NCBI GenBank assembly: GCA_035556555.1 | Contig: DATMES010000023.1 | Span: forward strand, 1 to 45,523 | DNA: 45,523 bases | Direction of reading: 5' to 3' | Origin: Frankiaceae bacterium | GTDB lineage: Bacteria > Actinomycetota > Actinomycetes > BP-191 | Part shown: positions 1 through 11,662 of the stretch, one piece after another | Layout: every line of letters begins with the position of its first letter | Numbering within the stretch: the stretch's first letter is position 1 | Made by a program: the position numbers and the translations under genes | Notes under the pieces: model-generated | What the model was told of the DNA's origin: nothing | Seen by the model: only the letters and a program-made list of their open reading frames with translations | Database searches by the model: none

Positions 1-2
1 CG

Positions 3-578
3 AAGACCGCCGCCAAGGCTGCCCCGGCCAAGACCGCCCCCGCGAAGCCGGCCAAGGCCGCCCCGCCCGCCCCGCCCGCCCCGCCCGCCCCGCCCGTCAA
101 GGCCGCCGCGAAGGCCACCAAGGCCCCCGCCGCCCCGCCGCCTCCGCCCCCGGCGGCCAAGGCGCCCGTCAAGCCCGCGGCCAAGGCCACGCCTCCGGCC
201 AAGCCGGCCGAGAAGTGGTCCAAGTCGGAGCTCAACGCCGTACGCAAGGACCTCGAGGCCCAGCGCAACGAGCTGCGCGCCGAGATCGACGAAGCCGAGT
301 CGACCTGGGCGAAGATCCAGGCCGAGGGCGGCGGCGAGGGCGCAGGCGACGACCAGGCCGACGCGGGGACGAAGACGTTCGAACGCGAGCACGAGATGTC
401 GCTCGCCAACAACAGCCGCGACCTCCTCGCCCAGGTCGACCGCGCGCTCGAACGCGTCGCCAACGGCACCTACGGCGCCTGCGAGATCTGCGGCAACGCC
501 ATCGCCAAGGCCCGTCTCATGGCCCGCCCCGCCGCGACCCTCTGCGTCACCTGCAAGCAGCGCGAGGAACGCCGCTGA
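3..578 (+). CDS. TraR/DksA-family zinc-finger protein with Ala/Lys/Pro-rich N-terminal tail (5' truncated)
   Basis: The reading frame is open from the window edge, so the start is missing. The first ~65 visible residues are almost only Ala, Lys and Pro, like histone H1 tails. A helical stretch follows (EKWSKSELNAVRKDLEAQRN) and then the DksA/TraR C4 zinc finger: CEIC, a 17-residue gap, then CVTC. DksA-type proteins bind in the RNA polymerase secondary channel and tune transcription; actinobacterial relatives are poorly studied. The basic tail suggests additional nucleic-acid binding, which is inference. The stop overlaps the probable start of lspA. The fold call is firm; the exact role is not. 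Confidence 0.85.
   Translation, partial: KTAAKAAPAKTAPAKPAKAAPPAPPAPPAPPVKAAAKATKAPAAPPPPPPAAKAPVKPAAKATPPAKPAEKWSKSELNAVRKDLEAQRNELRAEIDEAESTWAKIQAEGGGEGAGDDQADAGTKTFEREHEMSLANNSRDLLAQVDRALERVANGTYGACEICGNAIAKARLMARPAATLCVTCKQREERR
63..95 (+). repeat. 9-nt tandem repeat coding for Pro-Pro-Ala
   Basis: About 3.7 copies of CCGCCCGCC lie in frame inside the DksA-type gene and encode the PPA repeats of its low-complexity tail. Such arrays change length by slippage in steps of three residues, so tail length may vary between strains. Confidence 0.8.
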
Positions 579-1075
579 CCCGCCCCATCCGGGTCCTCGC
601 GGCCGCCGCGGCCGCGATCCTCGCCGCGGACCTCGCGACGAAGCTCTGGGCGGTGGAGAGCCTCTCGCCGCGCTCGATCGAGACGCTGGGCGGCCTCGTC
701 GTGCTGCACGAGACCCGCAACCCGGGGGCGGCGTTCAGCATCGCGGGGGGCGCGACGGTGCTGTTCACGGCGATCAGCGTGGGGATCGTCGTGGTGATCG
801 TCCGTACGGCGCGACGTCTGGTGAGCACACCCTGGGGCGCCGCGCTCGGGCTGCTGCTCGGCGGCGCGCTCGGCAACCTGGCCGACCGGCTGTTCCGCAG
901 TCCGGGGCCGTTCCGCGGGCACGTCGTGGACTTCATCGACCTGCACTGGAACGGCGAGTCCGTCTGGCCGGTCTTCAACGTCGCCGACATGGCGATCGTC
1001 ACGGGCGCCGCGGTGGCGCTGCTGCTGTCGTTCCGCGGCGTCGAGATGACGCCGTCGGGCAATACTGAGCCGTGA
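575..1075 (+). CDS. lspA: Lipoprotein signal peptidase (signal peptidase II)
   Basis: LspA is the inner-membrane aspartyl protease that removes the signal peptide from diacylglyceryl-prolipoproteins before the lipobox Cys. The family boxes are all present: DLATK in the first membrane helix, [18 protein letters not shown] with catalytic Asp104, and VFNVADMAI with catalytic Asp138. Four membrane segments are visible. Length is about 166 aa, normal for the family. No ATG, GTG or TTG lies upstream of the first helix, so I chose CTG at 575. It overlaps the previous stop (CTGA) and has GAGGAA 5-6 nt upstream, suggesting translational coupling. It overlaps the next gene as GTGA. Substrates in this window include the lipoproteins at 9268-9903 and LivK. 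Confidence 0.9.
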   Translation: MTRPIRVLAAAAAAILAADLATKLWAVESLSPRSIETLGGLVVLHETRNPGAAFSIAGGATVLFTAISVGIVVVIVRTARRLVSTPWGAALGLLLGGALGNLADRLFRSPGPFRGHVVDFIDLHWNGESVWPVFNVADMAIVTGAAVALLLSFRGVEMTPSGNTEP

Positions 1076-2001
1076 CCGATCGCCGGACGCTCCCGGTCCC
1101 GGAAGGGCTGGACGGGCTCAGAGTGGACGCCGCCATCGCGCGGCTGTTCGGCGTGTCGCGCAACGTCGCCGCCGACATCGTCGACAACGGTCACGCCACC
1201 GTCGACGGCGTCGTCCGCAAGGGCTCCGACAAGGTGAAGGGCGGCGCCTGGCTCGACGTCGAGCTGCCCGCCCCGCCCGCGCCGCCGGCCCCCAACCCGG
1301 TCCCGGTCGAGGGCCTGAACGTCCTCCACGAGGACGACGACGTGCTCGTCGTCGACAAGCCCGCGGGCGTCGCCGCGCACCCCAGCCCCGGCTACAACGG
1401 CCCCACCGTCGTCGGCGGCCTCCTCGCCGCGGGCCACCGCCTCTCCGTCCACGGTCCCGCCGAGCGGCAGGGGATCGTGCACCGCCTCGACGCCGGCACC
1501 AGCGGCCTCATGGTCGTCGCGAAGTCCGAGCGGGCGTACTCCGCCCTCAAGGACGACTTCCGCGAACGCCGCGTCGACAAGCGCTACCACGCGCTCGTCC
1601 AGGGCCGCCCCGACCCGACCGACGGCACCATCGACGCGCCGATCGACCGGCACCCGACGCACCCGTACCGGTTCGCCGTCGTCGCGGGCGGCCGCGACTC
1701 GGTGACGCACTACGAGACGGAGGAGGCGTTCCGCGCCGCGTCGCTCGTGGCGATCAGGCTGGAGACGGGACGTACGCACCAGATCCGCGTGCACTTCGCG
1801 GCCCTGCGGCACCCGTGCGTGGGCGACCTCCAGTACGGCGCCGACCCGACCCTCGCGCAGCGGCTCAACCTCACGCGCCAGTGGCTGCACGCGGTGCACC
1901 TGGCGTTCGACCACCCGGGGGACGGGCGGCGGGTGGCGTTCGACAGCGCCTACGCCCCCGACCTCCAGGTCGCCCTCGACACGCTCCGGGACGAGGCATG
2001 A
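1072..2001 (+). CDS. RluA/RluD-family rRNA/tRNA pseudouridine synthase
   Basis: This enzyme isomerises specific uridines to pseudouridine in structured RNA. An S4 RNA-binding domain occupies about residues 15-70 ([15 protein letters not shown]), followed by the RluA catalytic domain. The signature [13 protein letters not shown] carries catalytic Asp140. [11 protein letters not shown] and HAVHLAF are further family motifs. At 309 aa it matches RluD-type enzymes. The GTG start overlaps the lspA stop (GTGA), and its own stop overlaps the next ATG. The lspA / pseudouridine synthase / dnaE1 neighbourhood also occurs in Mycobacterium. Whether the target is 23S rRNA, as for RluD, cannot be read from sequence. 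Confidence 0.92.
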   Translation: MTDRRTLPVPEGLDGLRVDAAIARLFGVSRNVAADIVDNGHATVDGVVRKGSDKVKGGAWLDVELPAPPAPPAPNPVPVEGLNVLHEDDDVLVVDKPAGVAAHPSPGYNGPTVVGGLLAAGHRLSVHGPAERQGIVHRLDAGTSGLMVVAKSERAYSALKDDFRERRVDKRYHALVQGRPDPTDGTIDAPIDRHPTHPYRFAVVAGGRDSVTHYETEEAFRAASLVAIRLETGRTHQIRVHFAALRHPCVGDLQYGADPTLAQRLNLTRQWLHAVHLAFDHPGDGRRVAFDSAYAPDLQVALDTLRDEA

Positions 2002-2915
2002 GCGGCCTCCGCGACCTCGACGACAAGATCGTCCCGCGCGTGGCGGAGGCGCTGGACAGGGTCGCGCGGCTGTTCCCGAAGGCGCCGGAGCCGACAGGCC
2101 CGCTGCCGGTCATCCTGCGGCTGCGCCGGGTCGACGACCGCTGGACCGCGGCGGGGCCGCTGGCGCTGCTCCGTGACGTACCCCAGCTCGGTGCCCTGCT
2201 CATCGGCGCCCTGCTGCTGACCAACGGCATCACGTGGCGCGTACGCCACGACCCGGCCAGGCCCCCGGGGCAGGCCGCCGAGTCTCCGGCGCCCGGCGAG
2301 GAGACGATCCCCGACGACGGCACGCTCGGCCCCGACCTCGGCGAGCGCGTCAGCGACTACGTCAAGACCACCCAGACCAGGTTGCGCACGGCGATGCCGG
2401 GCAGCCCCGACGGGACGGTCGTGGCGGTGGTGTCGTTCGCGGGCTACCGCACCCCGGAACAGGTCGCCGAGGCCGTCGGCACGCTCCAGGTGCACCGGAT
2501 CCTCTACCGCGTCCCGCTGCCGCTCCCCGAGGGCCCGATCAAGGAGGCGGCCGTCCAGGACGTCGTGGCGGACACCAAGCGGGAGTTCCGCCGCCTCGCC
2601 GCCGAGCGCGACGCCGAGGCGAAGGAGCTGCGCAAGGTCGCCGCCACCATCGAGAACGACCCCGCGCAGAAGGCCGAGGACCTCCGCAACGCCGCCATCG
2701 CCGACCGCGAGGTCAAGCTCCTCCGCGGCCCCTGCGCGTGCATCTACGGCGTCGTCGTCCGCGCCCGCCTCCGCCTGCTCACCGACGCGCTCAACCTCAC
2801 CGCGATCCGCGCGATCGACGTCAGCAACGTCGACGCCAAGGTGGAGGACTTCACGTTCACGGCCCTGCTGCCGGAGGACAAGCGGGTCGTCACCGGCGGC
2901 AACCGCGGGGCGTAG
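1998..2915 (+). CDS. Conserved single-span membrane protein of unknown function
   Basis: The product is 305 aa, starting at an ATG that overlaps the pseudouridine synthase stop (ATGA). It has a charged N-terminal cytoplasmic part, one hydrophobic span at about residues 56-75 ([17 protein letters not shown]), a Pro-rich segment, then a large presumably extracytoplasmic domain. That domain contains a charged helical stretch around residues 195-235 that could form a coiled coil, and a [11 protein letters not shown] segment. I do not recognise the family. It is the last gene before a hairpin repeat and dnaE, so it probably belongs to the lspA transcription unit. Confidence 0.8.
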   Translation: MSGLRDLDDKIVPRVAEALDRVARLFPKAPEPTGPLPVILRLRRVDDRWTAAGPLALLRDVPQLGALLIGALLLTNGITWRVRHDPARPPGQAAESPAPGEETIPDDGTLGPDLGERVSDYVKTTQTRLRTAMPGSPDGTVVAVVSFAGYRTPEQVAEAVGTLQVHRILYRVPLPLPEGPIKEAAVQDVVADTKREFRRLAAERDAEAKELRKVAATIENDPAQKAEDLRNAAIADREVKLLRGPCACIYGVVVRARLRLLTDALNLTAIRAIDVSNVDAKVEDFTFTALLPEDKRVVTGGNRGA

Positions 2916-2933
2916 CGCCGCCCCCGCCCCCCA

Positions 2934-3013
2934 CTTTTCGTGATCTTGGCGGCGTTCGTGCTGCCCGGGCGACATCGACGTCGCCAGGATCACGAGTTCG
3001 GGCGCGCGCCGCG
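2934..3013. repeat. Hairpin repeat family R1, copy a
   Basis: The segment reads CTTTTCGTGATCTTGGCG, a spacer with GTTCGTGCTGCCCGG, then CGCCAGGATCACGAGTTCGG. The arms CGTGATCTTGGCG and CGCCAGGATCACG pair over 13 nt with one T-G wobble. A second copy with near-identical arms lies at 18504-18580. It occupies much of the 251-nt gap before dnaE. It could act as a terminator for the upstream operon, but recurrence suggests a small palindromic mobile-type repeat. Confidence 0.85.
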
Positions 3014-3166
3014 CGGCGCCGGCACGCGCGACCCGGCCGCGTCGTTCCCCCTCCGTACGCCAGGCCGCGTGTTAGAAAGGACGGGCCCGGCACGCCTTCC
3101 CCCGCGCCTGAGCAACGACCCCTCGACGGGTCGATCCCAGCGCGCGAAAGGAGTGTTCCGCACCCC

Positions 3167-6679
<3,513 letters not shown>

Positions 6680-6716
6680 CTTCGGTCACGGGCTCTTCCT
6701 GCCGAGAACGAATTCC

Positions 6717-7211
6717 ATGGGCGGGCACCGGGCGGGCGGGCTTCCGAGTCTCCGTCTCGACTCGCCGCTGCTGGCGGCGGTGCTCGTCGTCGTCGTCGCG
6801 GTGCTCACACTCTTCGTACGCCCGCACTTCAGGAGGCACCGCATCCACGCGCGGATGATGCGCGACGCCGCCGCCGCTGTGCCCGACCCGGCCGGGTCGG
6901 TCTCGCGCGCGCCGTGCCCGAGCCGGAATCGCTGCGTGCACGTGCCCAGGCCCGCCCTCGACGTCGCCACCGAGATGAAGAACGCCCTCACGGCCGCGGC
7001 GGAGGACCACGCCGTCCAGCTGTGCACGATCGAGCGGTTCCTGCCGAGCGGCCGCGCCGTGAACCTCTGCCGGATCATGGTGACGACGCGCACGTACTTC
7101 CGGTTCCGCGAGGTCCGGCACGGGGTGGTGATCGACGTACGAACCCACGTCAGCGGCTCCGGGACCGAGGCCGCCCCCGACGGCAGCGACGTGGACATCA
7201 GGGCGTTCTGA
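6717..7211 (+). CDS. Small membrane-anchored protein of unknown function
   Basis: A 164-aa product with one strongly hydrophobic span near residues 17-34 (SPLLAAVLVVVVAVLTLFV), then a basic stretch and a C-terminal soluble domain of about 100 residues with three or four Cys. I recognise no family. It starts 37 nt after dnaE with no strong ribosome binding site. The predicted soluble domain (VDVATEMKNALTAAA, then a beta-rich TRTYFRFREVRHGVVIDVR) reads like real protein. Competing minus-strand frames are shadows. Moderate confidence. Confidence 0.6.
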   Translation: MGGHRAGGLPSLRLDSPLLAAVLVVVVAVLTLFVRPHFRRHRIHARMMRDAAAAVPDPAGSVSRAPCPSRNRCVHVPRPALDVATEMKNALTAAAEDHAVQLCTIERFLPSGRAVNLCRIMVTTRTYFRFREVRHGVVIDVRTHVSGSGTEAAPDGSDVDIRAF

Positions 7212-7246
7212 CCGTCTGCGGGATGAAGCAACGACGTCTGCCGCCA

Positions 7247-7312
7247 TCGCGCAAGCGTTTCCTGCATCGGAACGCATCATGTCGGCGTTCGCTGCAGGAA
7301 ACGCTTGCGTGA
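7247..7312. repeat. Large intergenic palindrome
   Basis: Two perfect 17-nt arms, CGCAAGCGTTTCCTGCA at 7250-7266 and its reverse complement at 7293-7309, enclose a 26-nt centre that itself contains the short pair AACGC/GCGTT. Outer bases extend the stem with one G-T wobble. No T-run follows, so it is not a classic intrinsic terminator. It lies between two same-strand genes and may terminate the upstream transcript, be a protein-binding palindrome, or be a repeat with copies elsewhere. Confidence 0.85.
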
Positions 7313-7357
7313 CGGGGAGCCGTCACCAGGGGCGGCGGGTGCGGCAGGATGGGTGAC

Positions 7358-7987
7358 ATGCAGCTCTGTGGTGGCACCCTGCACGTCGAAGATCCCGAGG
7401 AGCACCTGCTCGCCTACGTCGAGCCGGACGGCGCCTACGCGTACCCCGCGTACGACACCCTCGTCACCAACGGCTCCGCCGACCTCGTCGACGGCGACCT
7501 GCTCGCGCCCAGCCTCCTCGGTGCGCACGTCGACTACGCGCGCTTCGTGCTCCTCAAGCGGATGCTGCCGTCGATCTGCGAGGGCATGGCGGCGCTGCCG
7601 CCGACGGCGCTGGAGGACACCGACGACGCGGGCATCGCGGCGGTCGCGCGCTGCTTCGCGATCCTCGACGAGCCGGTGTTCGCCAGGGCAGGCGCGCGCG
7701 GCACGATCGTCTCGAAGGTGCTGCACCGCAAGCGCCCCGACCTGATCCCGCTGTACGACTCCCGCATCTGGACCGCGTACACGATCTCCGGCGCCATCGG
7801 CCGCGGCTCCCACCGCCCGTGGGTCGAGGTCATGCAGGCGCTCTGCCACTCGATGCGCAGCGACCTCGCCAACAACCGCCAGGAGTTCCTCGCGCTGCAG
7901 CAGGCCGCGAAGGAGCACGGCGCCGACCTCACGCTGCTGCGCATCCTCGACATCCTCGTGTGGATGTCGAGCGAGCCGCCGGTGTGA
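7358..7987 (+). CDS. DUF6308-like protein
   Basis: A roughly 209-aa soluble protein. The core SKVLHRKRPDLIPLYDSRI and the hydrophobic C-terminus LRILDILVWMSS resemble the uncharacterised actinobacterial family I know as DUF6308; no activity is established. I prefer ATG 7358 over the in-frame ATG at 7349, because CAGGAT (a -10-like box) sits exactly 7 nt before 7358, as at several leaderless genes here, and no Shine-Dalgarno is evident. Its stop overlaps the amidohydrolase start (GTGA), so the two are probably co-transcribed. Confidence 0.75.
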   Translation: MQLCGGTLHVEDPEEHLLAYVEPDGAYAYPAYDTLVTNGSADLVDGDLLAPSLLGAHVDYARFVLLKRMLPSICEGMAALPPTALEDTDDAGIAAVARCFAILDEPVFARAGARGTIVSKVLHRKRPDLIPLYDSRIWTAYTISGAIGRGSHRPWVEVMQALCHSMRSDLANNRQEFLALQQAAKEHGADLTLLRILDILVWMSSEPPV

Positions 7988-8931
7988 GGACGTTCCGCGG
8001 GCTGGTCTGGGAGGGCGGCGACGCGGAGCCGTACGACGGCGCCGTCGTCGTCGACGGCGACACCCTCGCCTCCGTCGGCCCCGACGTCCCGCGCGACGCG
8101 GAGCCGGCAGGGTGGATCGGACCGGGCCTGTACGACGCGCACGTCCATCTGGCGTTCGGCACGTTCGAGGAGATGCGGCGCGGGGGAGTGCTCGCCGTCC
8201 GCGACCTCGGCGCGCCGCCGCACCTCGCGCGGCAGTGGCGCGGCCCCGACGTCGAGGTCGCTGGACCGCTCCTGACGGCGCCCGGCGGCTACCCCTCCAG
8301 CTCGTGGGGCGCCGACGGCTTCGCCCGCTTCGTCCGCGACGCCGACGACGCCCGCGAGGCCGTGCGAGAGCTCGACGTGGACGTCGTCAAGGTCGCGCTC
8401 GAGCCGGCCGGCGGCCAGCCGGTGCCCGCTCCCGAGGTCGTGAGCGCGATCGTCGACGAGGCGCATGCGCGCGGCCTCGCCGTCACCGCCCACGCGCTGT
8501 CCGAGCCGATGGTCGTACGCGCTCTCGACGCCGGCGTCGACGAGCTCTGCCACACCCCCGCCGAGCCGCTCTCCCGCGCGTGCGTCGAGCGCATCGCCGC
8601 CGCGGGCATCCCCGTGGTCTCCACGATCGAGACCCTCGGCGACGGCGCCGCCGCCAACGCGAACGCGCTGTACGACGCCGGCGTACGCCTCGTCTACGGC
8701 ACCGACCTCGGCAACGCCGGCACGCGGCCCGGCGCCGACCCGCGCGAGCTGCGCAGGCTCGCCGAGGCGGGCCTGGGACCGTTCGGCGCGATCAAGGCAG
8801 CCACCCGCGAGACCCTCGCGCACGGCGGTCCGGCAAGGCTCGTCGTCCTCGACGCAGACCCCCGCCGGGACCTCACGACGTGGAACCGCCCGCGCTGGGT
8901 AATGTCCGCGGCATGGCCGAACGTGACGTAG
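7984..8931 (+). CDS. Amidohydrolase-superfamily metal-dependent hydrolase
   Basis: At 315 aa this is a TIM-barrel metallohydrolase related to imidazolonepropionase/prolidase-type amidohydrolases. The metal site motifs are DAHVHLAFG early, a Lys candidate in DVVKVALEP, TAHALSEP and ELCHTPAEP in the middle, and GTDLGN as the final Asp. The substrate cannot be inferred. It is short for the class: the N-terminal small beta domain is reduced but present. The GTG start overlaps the preceding stop. Its last 19 nt overlap the start of the amphi-Trp gene, and a promoter for that gene lies inside this coding region. Confidence 0.85.
   Translation: MRTFRGLVWEGGDAEPYDGAVVVDGDTLASVGPDVPRDAEPAGWIGPGLYDAHVHLAFGTFEEMRRGGVLAVRDLGAPPHLARQWRGPDVEVAGPLLTAPGGYPSSSWGADGFARFVRDADDAREAVRELDVDVVKVALEPAGGQPVPAPEVVSAIVDEAHARGLAVTAHALSEPMVVRALDAGVDELCHTPAEPLSRACVERIAAAGIPVVSTIETLGDGAAANANALYDAGVRLVYGTDLGNAGTRPGADPRELRRLAEAGLGPFGAIKAATRETLAHGGPARLVVLDADPRRDLTTWNRPRWVMSAAWPNVT
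8900..8905 (+). promoter_or_regulatory. Putative -10 box of a leaderless promoter
   Basis: TAATGT lies exactly 7 nt before the ATG at 8913, inside the end of the amidohydrolase gene. TAnnnT with a 6-8 nt gap to the start codon is the typical layout of actinobacterial leaderless transcripts. No clear -35 is visible. Confidence 0.55.
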
Positions 8932-9170
8932 AGAAGATGTACTCCGCCGCCGACTCGGCGGCCAAGCTGCGCCGCCTCGCGGACGCCCTGGAGAGCGGCA
9001 AGCCGTTCCGCATCTCCGTGGCCGGCGAGCGGATCAACGTGCCGAAGCGCGCGGAGTTCAGCGTCGAGCACGAGCGTGAGGGCGACACCGAAGAGGTGGA
9101 GCTCCAGCTCAAGTGGTCGATCGACGCCGCCGACGCCGACGACGACGGCGACGAGGCCCTCGAGGTCTAA
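8913..9170 (+). CDS. Amphi-Trp domain protein
   Basis: An 85-aa acidic protein. The pattern of a short helix (SAAKLRRLADALESGKPFRISVAGERINVP) followed by VELQLKW is characteristic of the amphi-Trp domain, a small domain of unknown function named for its conserved Trp. The C-terminus is an Asp-rich tail. The start at 8913 is supported by the leaderless -10 box at 8900; there is no ribosome binding site. It converges on the lipoprotein gene to its right, with a hairpin region between. Confidence 0.85.
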   Translation: MAERDVEKMYSAADSAAKLRRLADALESGKPFRISVAGERINVPKRAEFSVEHEREGDTEEVELQLKWSIDAADADDDGDEALEV

Positions 9171-9180
9171 GTCCGCGGTT

Positions 9181-9243
9181 ACTGGTGAATAGCGACGCGC
9201 GCCGAGCACGAACTGGTGGACGGCGACGTCGCGACTCACCAGT
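9181..9243. terminator. Hairpins between convergent genes, with one shared arm
   Basis: A 17-mer ACTGGTGAATAGCGACG at 9181-9197 recurs imperfectly as ACTGGTGGACGGCGACG at 9212-9228. Both can pair with CGTCGCGACTCACCAGT at 9227-9243. Two alternative hairpins can therefore form, using either left arm. The position between the plus-strand amphi-Trp gene and the minus-strand lipoprotein gene fits a bidirectional terminator. There is no T-tract. Confidence 0.6.
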
Positions 9244-9267
9244 GGCGCCGTGCCGGGGTCGACCTGC

Positions 9268-9903
9268 CTAGGCCCCGGACGCGAGCCGCTCCATCAGGCG
9301 GTCGGCGAGCTTGCGTACGCCCGCCTCGTCGACCGGCGTGGACGCGCTCACCGCGAGCAGCCACGTCGTGTCGCCGCGCCGCCAGCGCAGGGTGACGAGC
9401 GTGCCGTCGGCGGAGGCGTCGTCGCGCTTGCCGCGTACGCCGCCCGCCTGGTCGCCGAGCCCGGTGACCGAGAACGGCGTCCCTGTCCTGTCCGACGACG
9501 TCAGGTCGGCGGTGAGGTCGGCGGTCGCGCCGGAGGAGGCGGCGAACTTCGTGACGACGTTCGTCACGACGGCGCTGGTGGCGGGGTCGGCGTACTGCAC
9601 GACGTACGCCGCCTGGAAGCCGTTCTTCTCCAGCGCCTTCTCCGCGGCCTTGGGGTCGGCGGAGAACGCCGCGATGCCGTTGACGTCCCGCGCGCCGGTC
9701 TGCGCGGCGATCGGCACGAGGCTGTTGCCGACCTCGCCGGGCTGCAGCACGCGCTCGCGCAGCTCGCCGGGCGGCAGCGTCGGCAGTGGCACCGAGGGCG
9801 ACGCGGTCGACTTCGGCGCGTCCGACTCGGAGCACGCCGGAACGAGCACGACGAGGGCCAGCAGGGCGGCGAGGCAGCGGGCAGCGCGAGGCACGGCGCA
9901 CAT
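9268..9903 (-). CDS. Secreted lipoprotein of unknown function
   Basis: A 211-aa product with a lipoprotein signal peptide: basic start, hydrophobic core LAALLALVVL and lipobox VPAC at about residues 21-24. After cleavage by LspA it would be anchored to the outer face of the membrane. The mature part has a Ser/Pro-rich linker, then an alpha/beta domain (GEVGNSLVPIAAQTG to TWLLAVSAST). I do not recognise the domain; it resembles small mycobacterial-type lipoproteins only in general design. It is divergent from the ABC transporter genes across a 74-nt gap. Confidence 0.8.
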   Translation of the reverse strand: MCAVPRAARCLAALLALVVLVPACSESDAPKSTASPSVPLPTLPPGELRERVLQPGEVGNSLVPIAAQTGARDVNGIAAFSADPKAAEKALEKNGFQAAYVVQYADPATSAVVTNVVTKFAASSGATADLTADLTSSDRTGTPFSVTGLGDQAGGVRGKRDDASADGTLVTLRWRRGDTTWLLAVSASTPVDEAGVRKLADRLMERLASGA

Positions 9904-9977
9904 CGTGCCAGGTTGCGCCGCCCCGGCAGACCGGCCACGCTGACGGCGCCCGTTCCGGACCGACCCGCAGGGGAGCG

Positions 9978-10916
9978 ATGACGCAGGACGCCGTCGCGGT
10001 CGTACGCGCGCTGTCCCGCTCCTACGGCACCCTCCGCGCCCTCGACGGCGTGGACGTCGTCGTGCGCGCGGGCGAGGTGTTCGGGCTGCTGGGGCCGAAC
10101 GGCGCGGGGAAGTCGACGTTCGTCCGCTGCCTCATGGGCCTGCTCGCGCCCGACTCGGGCACGGTGCACCTGCTCGGCCACGACGTCGTACGTCACCCCG
10201 ACGTCGCCGCCCGCGCGGCCGCCTACCTCGCGCAGGACGAGACCGCGCTCGCGGACCTCACGCCGCCGAGGGCGGTCGAGCTGACAGGGCGCCTCCGCGG
10301 CCTCACGAAGGTCGAGGCGAGGACCCAGCGCGATGCGCTGGTCGGCGACCTCGGCCTGGAGGACCGGCCCATCGCGCGGCTCTCCGGCGGGCAGCGCAGG
10401 CTCGCCGCCGTCGCCACGGCGCTCGTCGGCGAACGCCCCCTCCTCGTCCTCGACGAGCCCACGACCGGTCTCGACACCGAGGCCCGCCGCGCCGTCTGGA
10501 CCGCGCTCGACCGCCGCCGCGCCGGCGGCGCCACCGTCGTCCTCGTCACGCACAACGTCCTCGAGGCCGAGACCGTGCTCGACCGGGTCGCGGTGTTCGA
10601 CCGCGGCCGCGTCATCGCCTGCGACACCCCTGGCAGGCTCAAGGCGTCGGTGTCGGACGAGGTGCGTCTCGACCTCGTCTGGCGCGCCGACCCGCCGCTC
10701 GACGACCCGACCGTGGCCGCCCTCGCCGCCCATGCCGAGGTGACCGGACGACGGTGGACCACGAGGCTCACCGCCGACGCGGCGCGCGACGCGCTCGGAC
10801 GGCTGACGAGCGGAGCGGCGTTCGCGGCGCTGGACGACTTCACGCTCGCGACGCCCACCCTGGAGGACGTGTACCTCGCCCTCGGCGGACGCGCCCGCGA
10901 CCTGGAGCGCACGTGA
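9978..10916 (+). CDS. ABC transporter ATP-binding protein (ABC-2 exporter type)
   Basis: The cytoplasmic ATPase of an export-type ABC transporter, 312 aa. Walker A GLLGPNGAGKST, signature LSGGQRRLAAVA, Walker B LLVLDEPTTGLD and switch His in VLVTHNV are all intact. The ~100-residue C-terminal extension is typical of drug, lipid and polysaccharide exporters. The ATG has GGGGAG about 4 nt upstream. It overlaps the permease gene (GTGA), so the two form one transporter. Substrate unknown. Confidence 0.93.
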   Translation: MTQDAVAVVRALSRSYGTLRALDGVDVVVRAGEVFGLLGPNGAGKSTFVRCLMGLLAPDSGTVHLLGHDVVRHPDVAARAAAYLAQDETALADLTPPRAVELTGRLRGLTKVEARTQRDALVGDLGLEDRPIARLSGGQRRLAAVATALVGERPLLVLDEPTTGLDTEARRAVWTALDRRRAGGATVVLVTHNVLEAETVLDRVAVFDRGRVIACDTPGRLKASVSDEVRLDLVWRADPPLDDPTVAALAAHAEVTGRRWTTRLTADAARDALGRLTSGAAFAALDDFTLATPTLEDVYLALGGRARDLERT

Positions 10917-11662
10917 CGCCGCTCGCGCCGCGGACGCGCCTCTGGCCCGCGCTGACCGCCGTCTACGCGGGCCAGCTGGCCCGCGCGCGGGTGGCGCGGG
11001 TGCCGCTGCTGTTCGTCGCCTGCCTCCAGTCGGTGGGGCTGCTCGTGCTGCTGCGCGGCGTCATCGACGACGACCTCGCCGAACGCCGCCAGGTCGTCGC
11101 GGGCGCGGTCGTGCTCGTCATCGCATTCGTCGCGCTGAACCTCCTCGCGCAGCGCTTCGGCCACCTCCGCGCGCACGGCGGCCTCGACTACTACGCCGCC
11201 CTCGGCACCCCGCCCACGGCCGTCGTCCTCGGGACTGCCGCCAGCTACGCCACCTTCGCCGTCCCCGGCGTCGTCCTCACCGGGGTCATCGGGGCGCTGC
11301 TCTACGACCTCCCGCTCGGCAACCTCTGGGTCCTCGCGCCCGTCGCCGTCCTCGGCGGCGCGGCGCTGGCCGGCCTCGGCGCGGCCCTGGGACTGCTCGC
11401 GCCCAAGCCCGAGGTCGCCACGGTCGCGGGCCAGCTCGCGATGACGCTGGTGCTCTTCATGGGTCTCGTACGACCTCCCGGGTTCCTACGCCCTGTGGCG
11501 GCGCTGCTGCCGAGCACGTACGCCATCGACGCGCTGCGCGAGTCGTTCGCCGACGCCCCGCGGTACGGCGCCCTCGCCGCGGACCTCGCGGTCTGCGCGG
11601 CCGTCGCGCTGCTCGCGCTGGGGGTCGCGGCGGCGGCGTTCCGGCGGGCGGTGGGCCGGTGA
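10913..11662 (+). CDS. ABC-2 type transporter permease
   Basis: A 249-aa polytopic membrane protein with about six hydrophobic spans. It includes the ABC-2 family C-terminal half, where a short amphipathic re-entry (LLPSTYAIDALRESFAD) precedes the last helix. It is the membrane partner of the ATPase whose stop codon it overlaps. The GTG start follows directly from the overlap. Its stop overlaps the next membrane-protein gene. Confidence 0.88.
   Translation: MTPLAPRTRLWPALTAVYAGQLARARVARVPLLFVACLQSVGLLVLLRGVIDDDLAERRQVVAGAVVLVIAFVALNLLAQRFGHLRAHGGLDYYAALGTPPTAVVLGTAASYATFAVPGVVLTGVIGALLYDLPLGNLWVLAPVAVLGGAALAGLGAALGLLAPKPEVATVAGQLAMTLVLFMGLVRPPGFLRPVAALLPSTYAIDALRESFADAPRYGALAADLAVCAAVALLALGVAAAAFRRAVGR

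Noticed and set aside
2234..3166. Upstream extension of dnaE by ~310 codons
   Set aside because: The extension is out-of-frame shadow of the membrane-protein gene and runs through repeat R1a; GTG 3167 gives the normal DnaE N-terminus.
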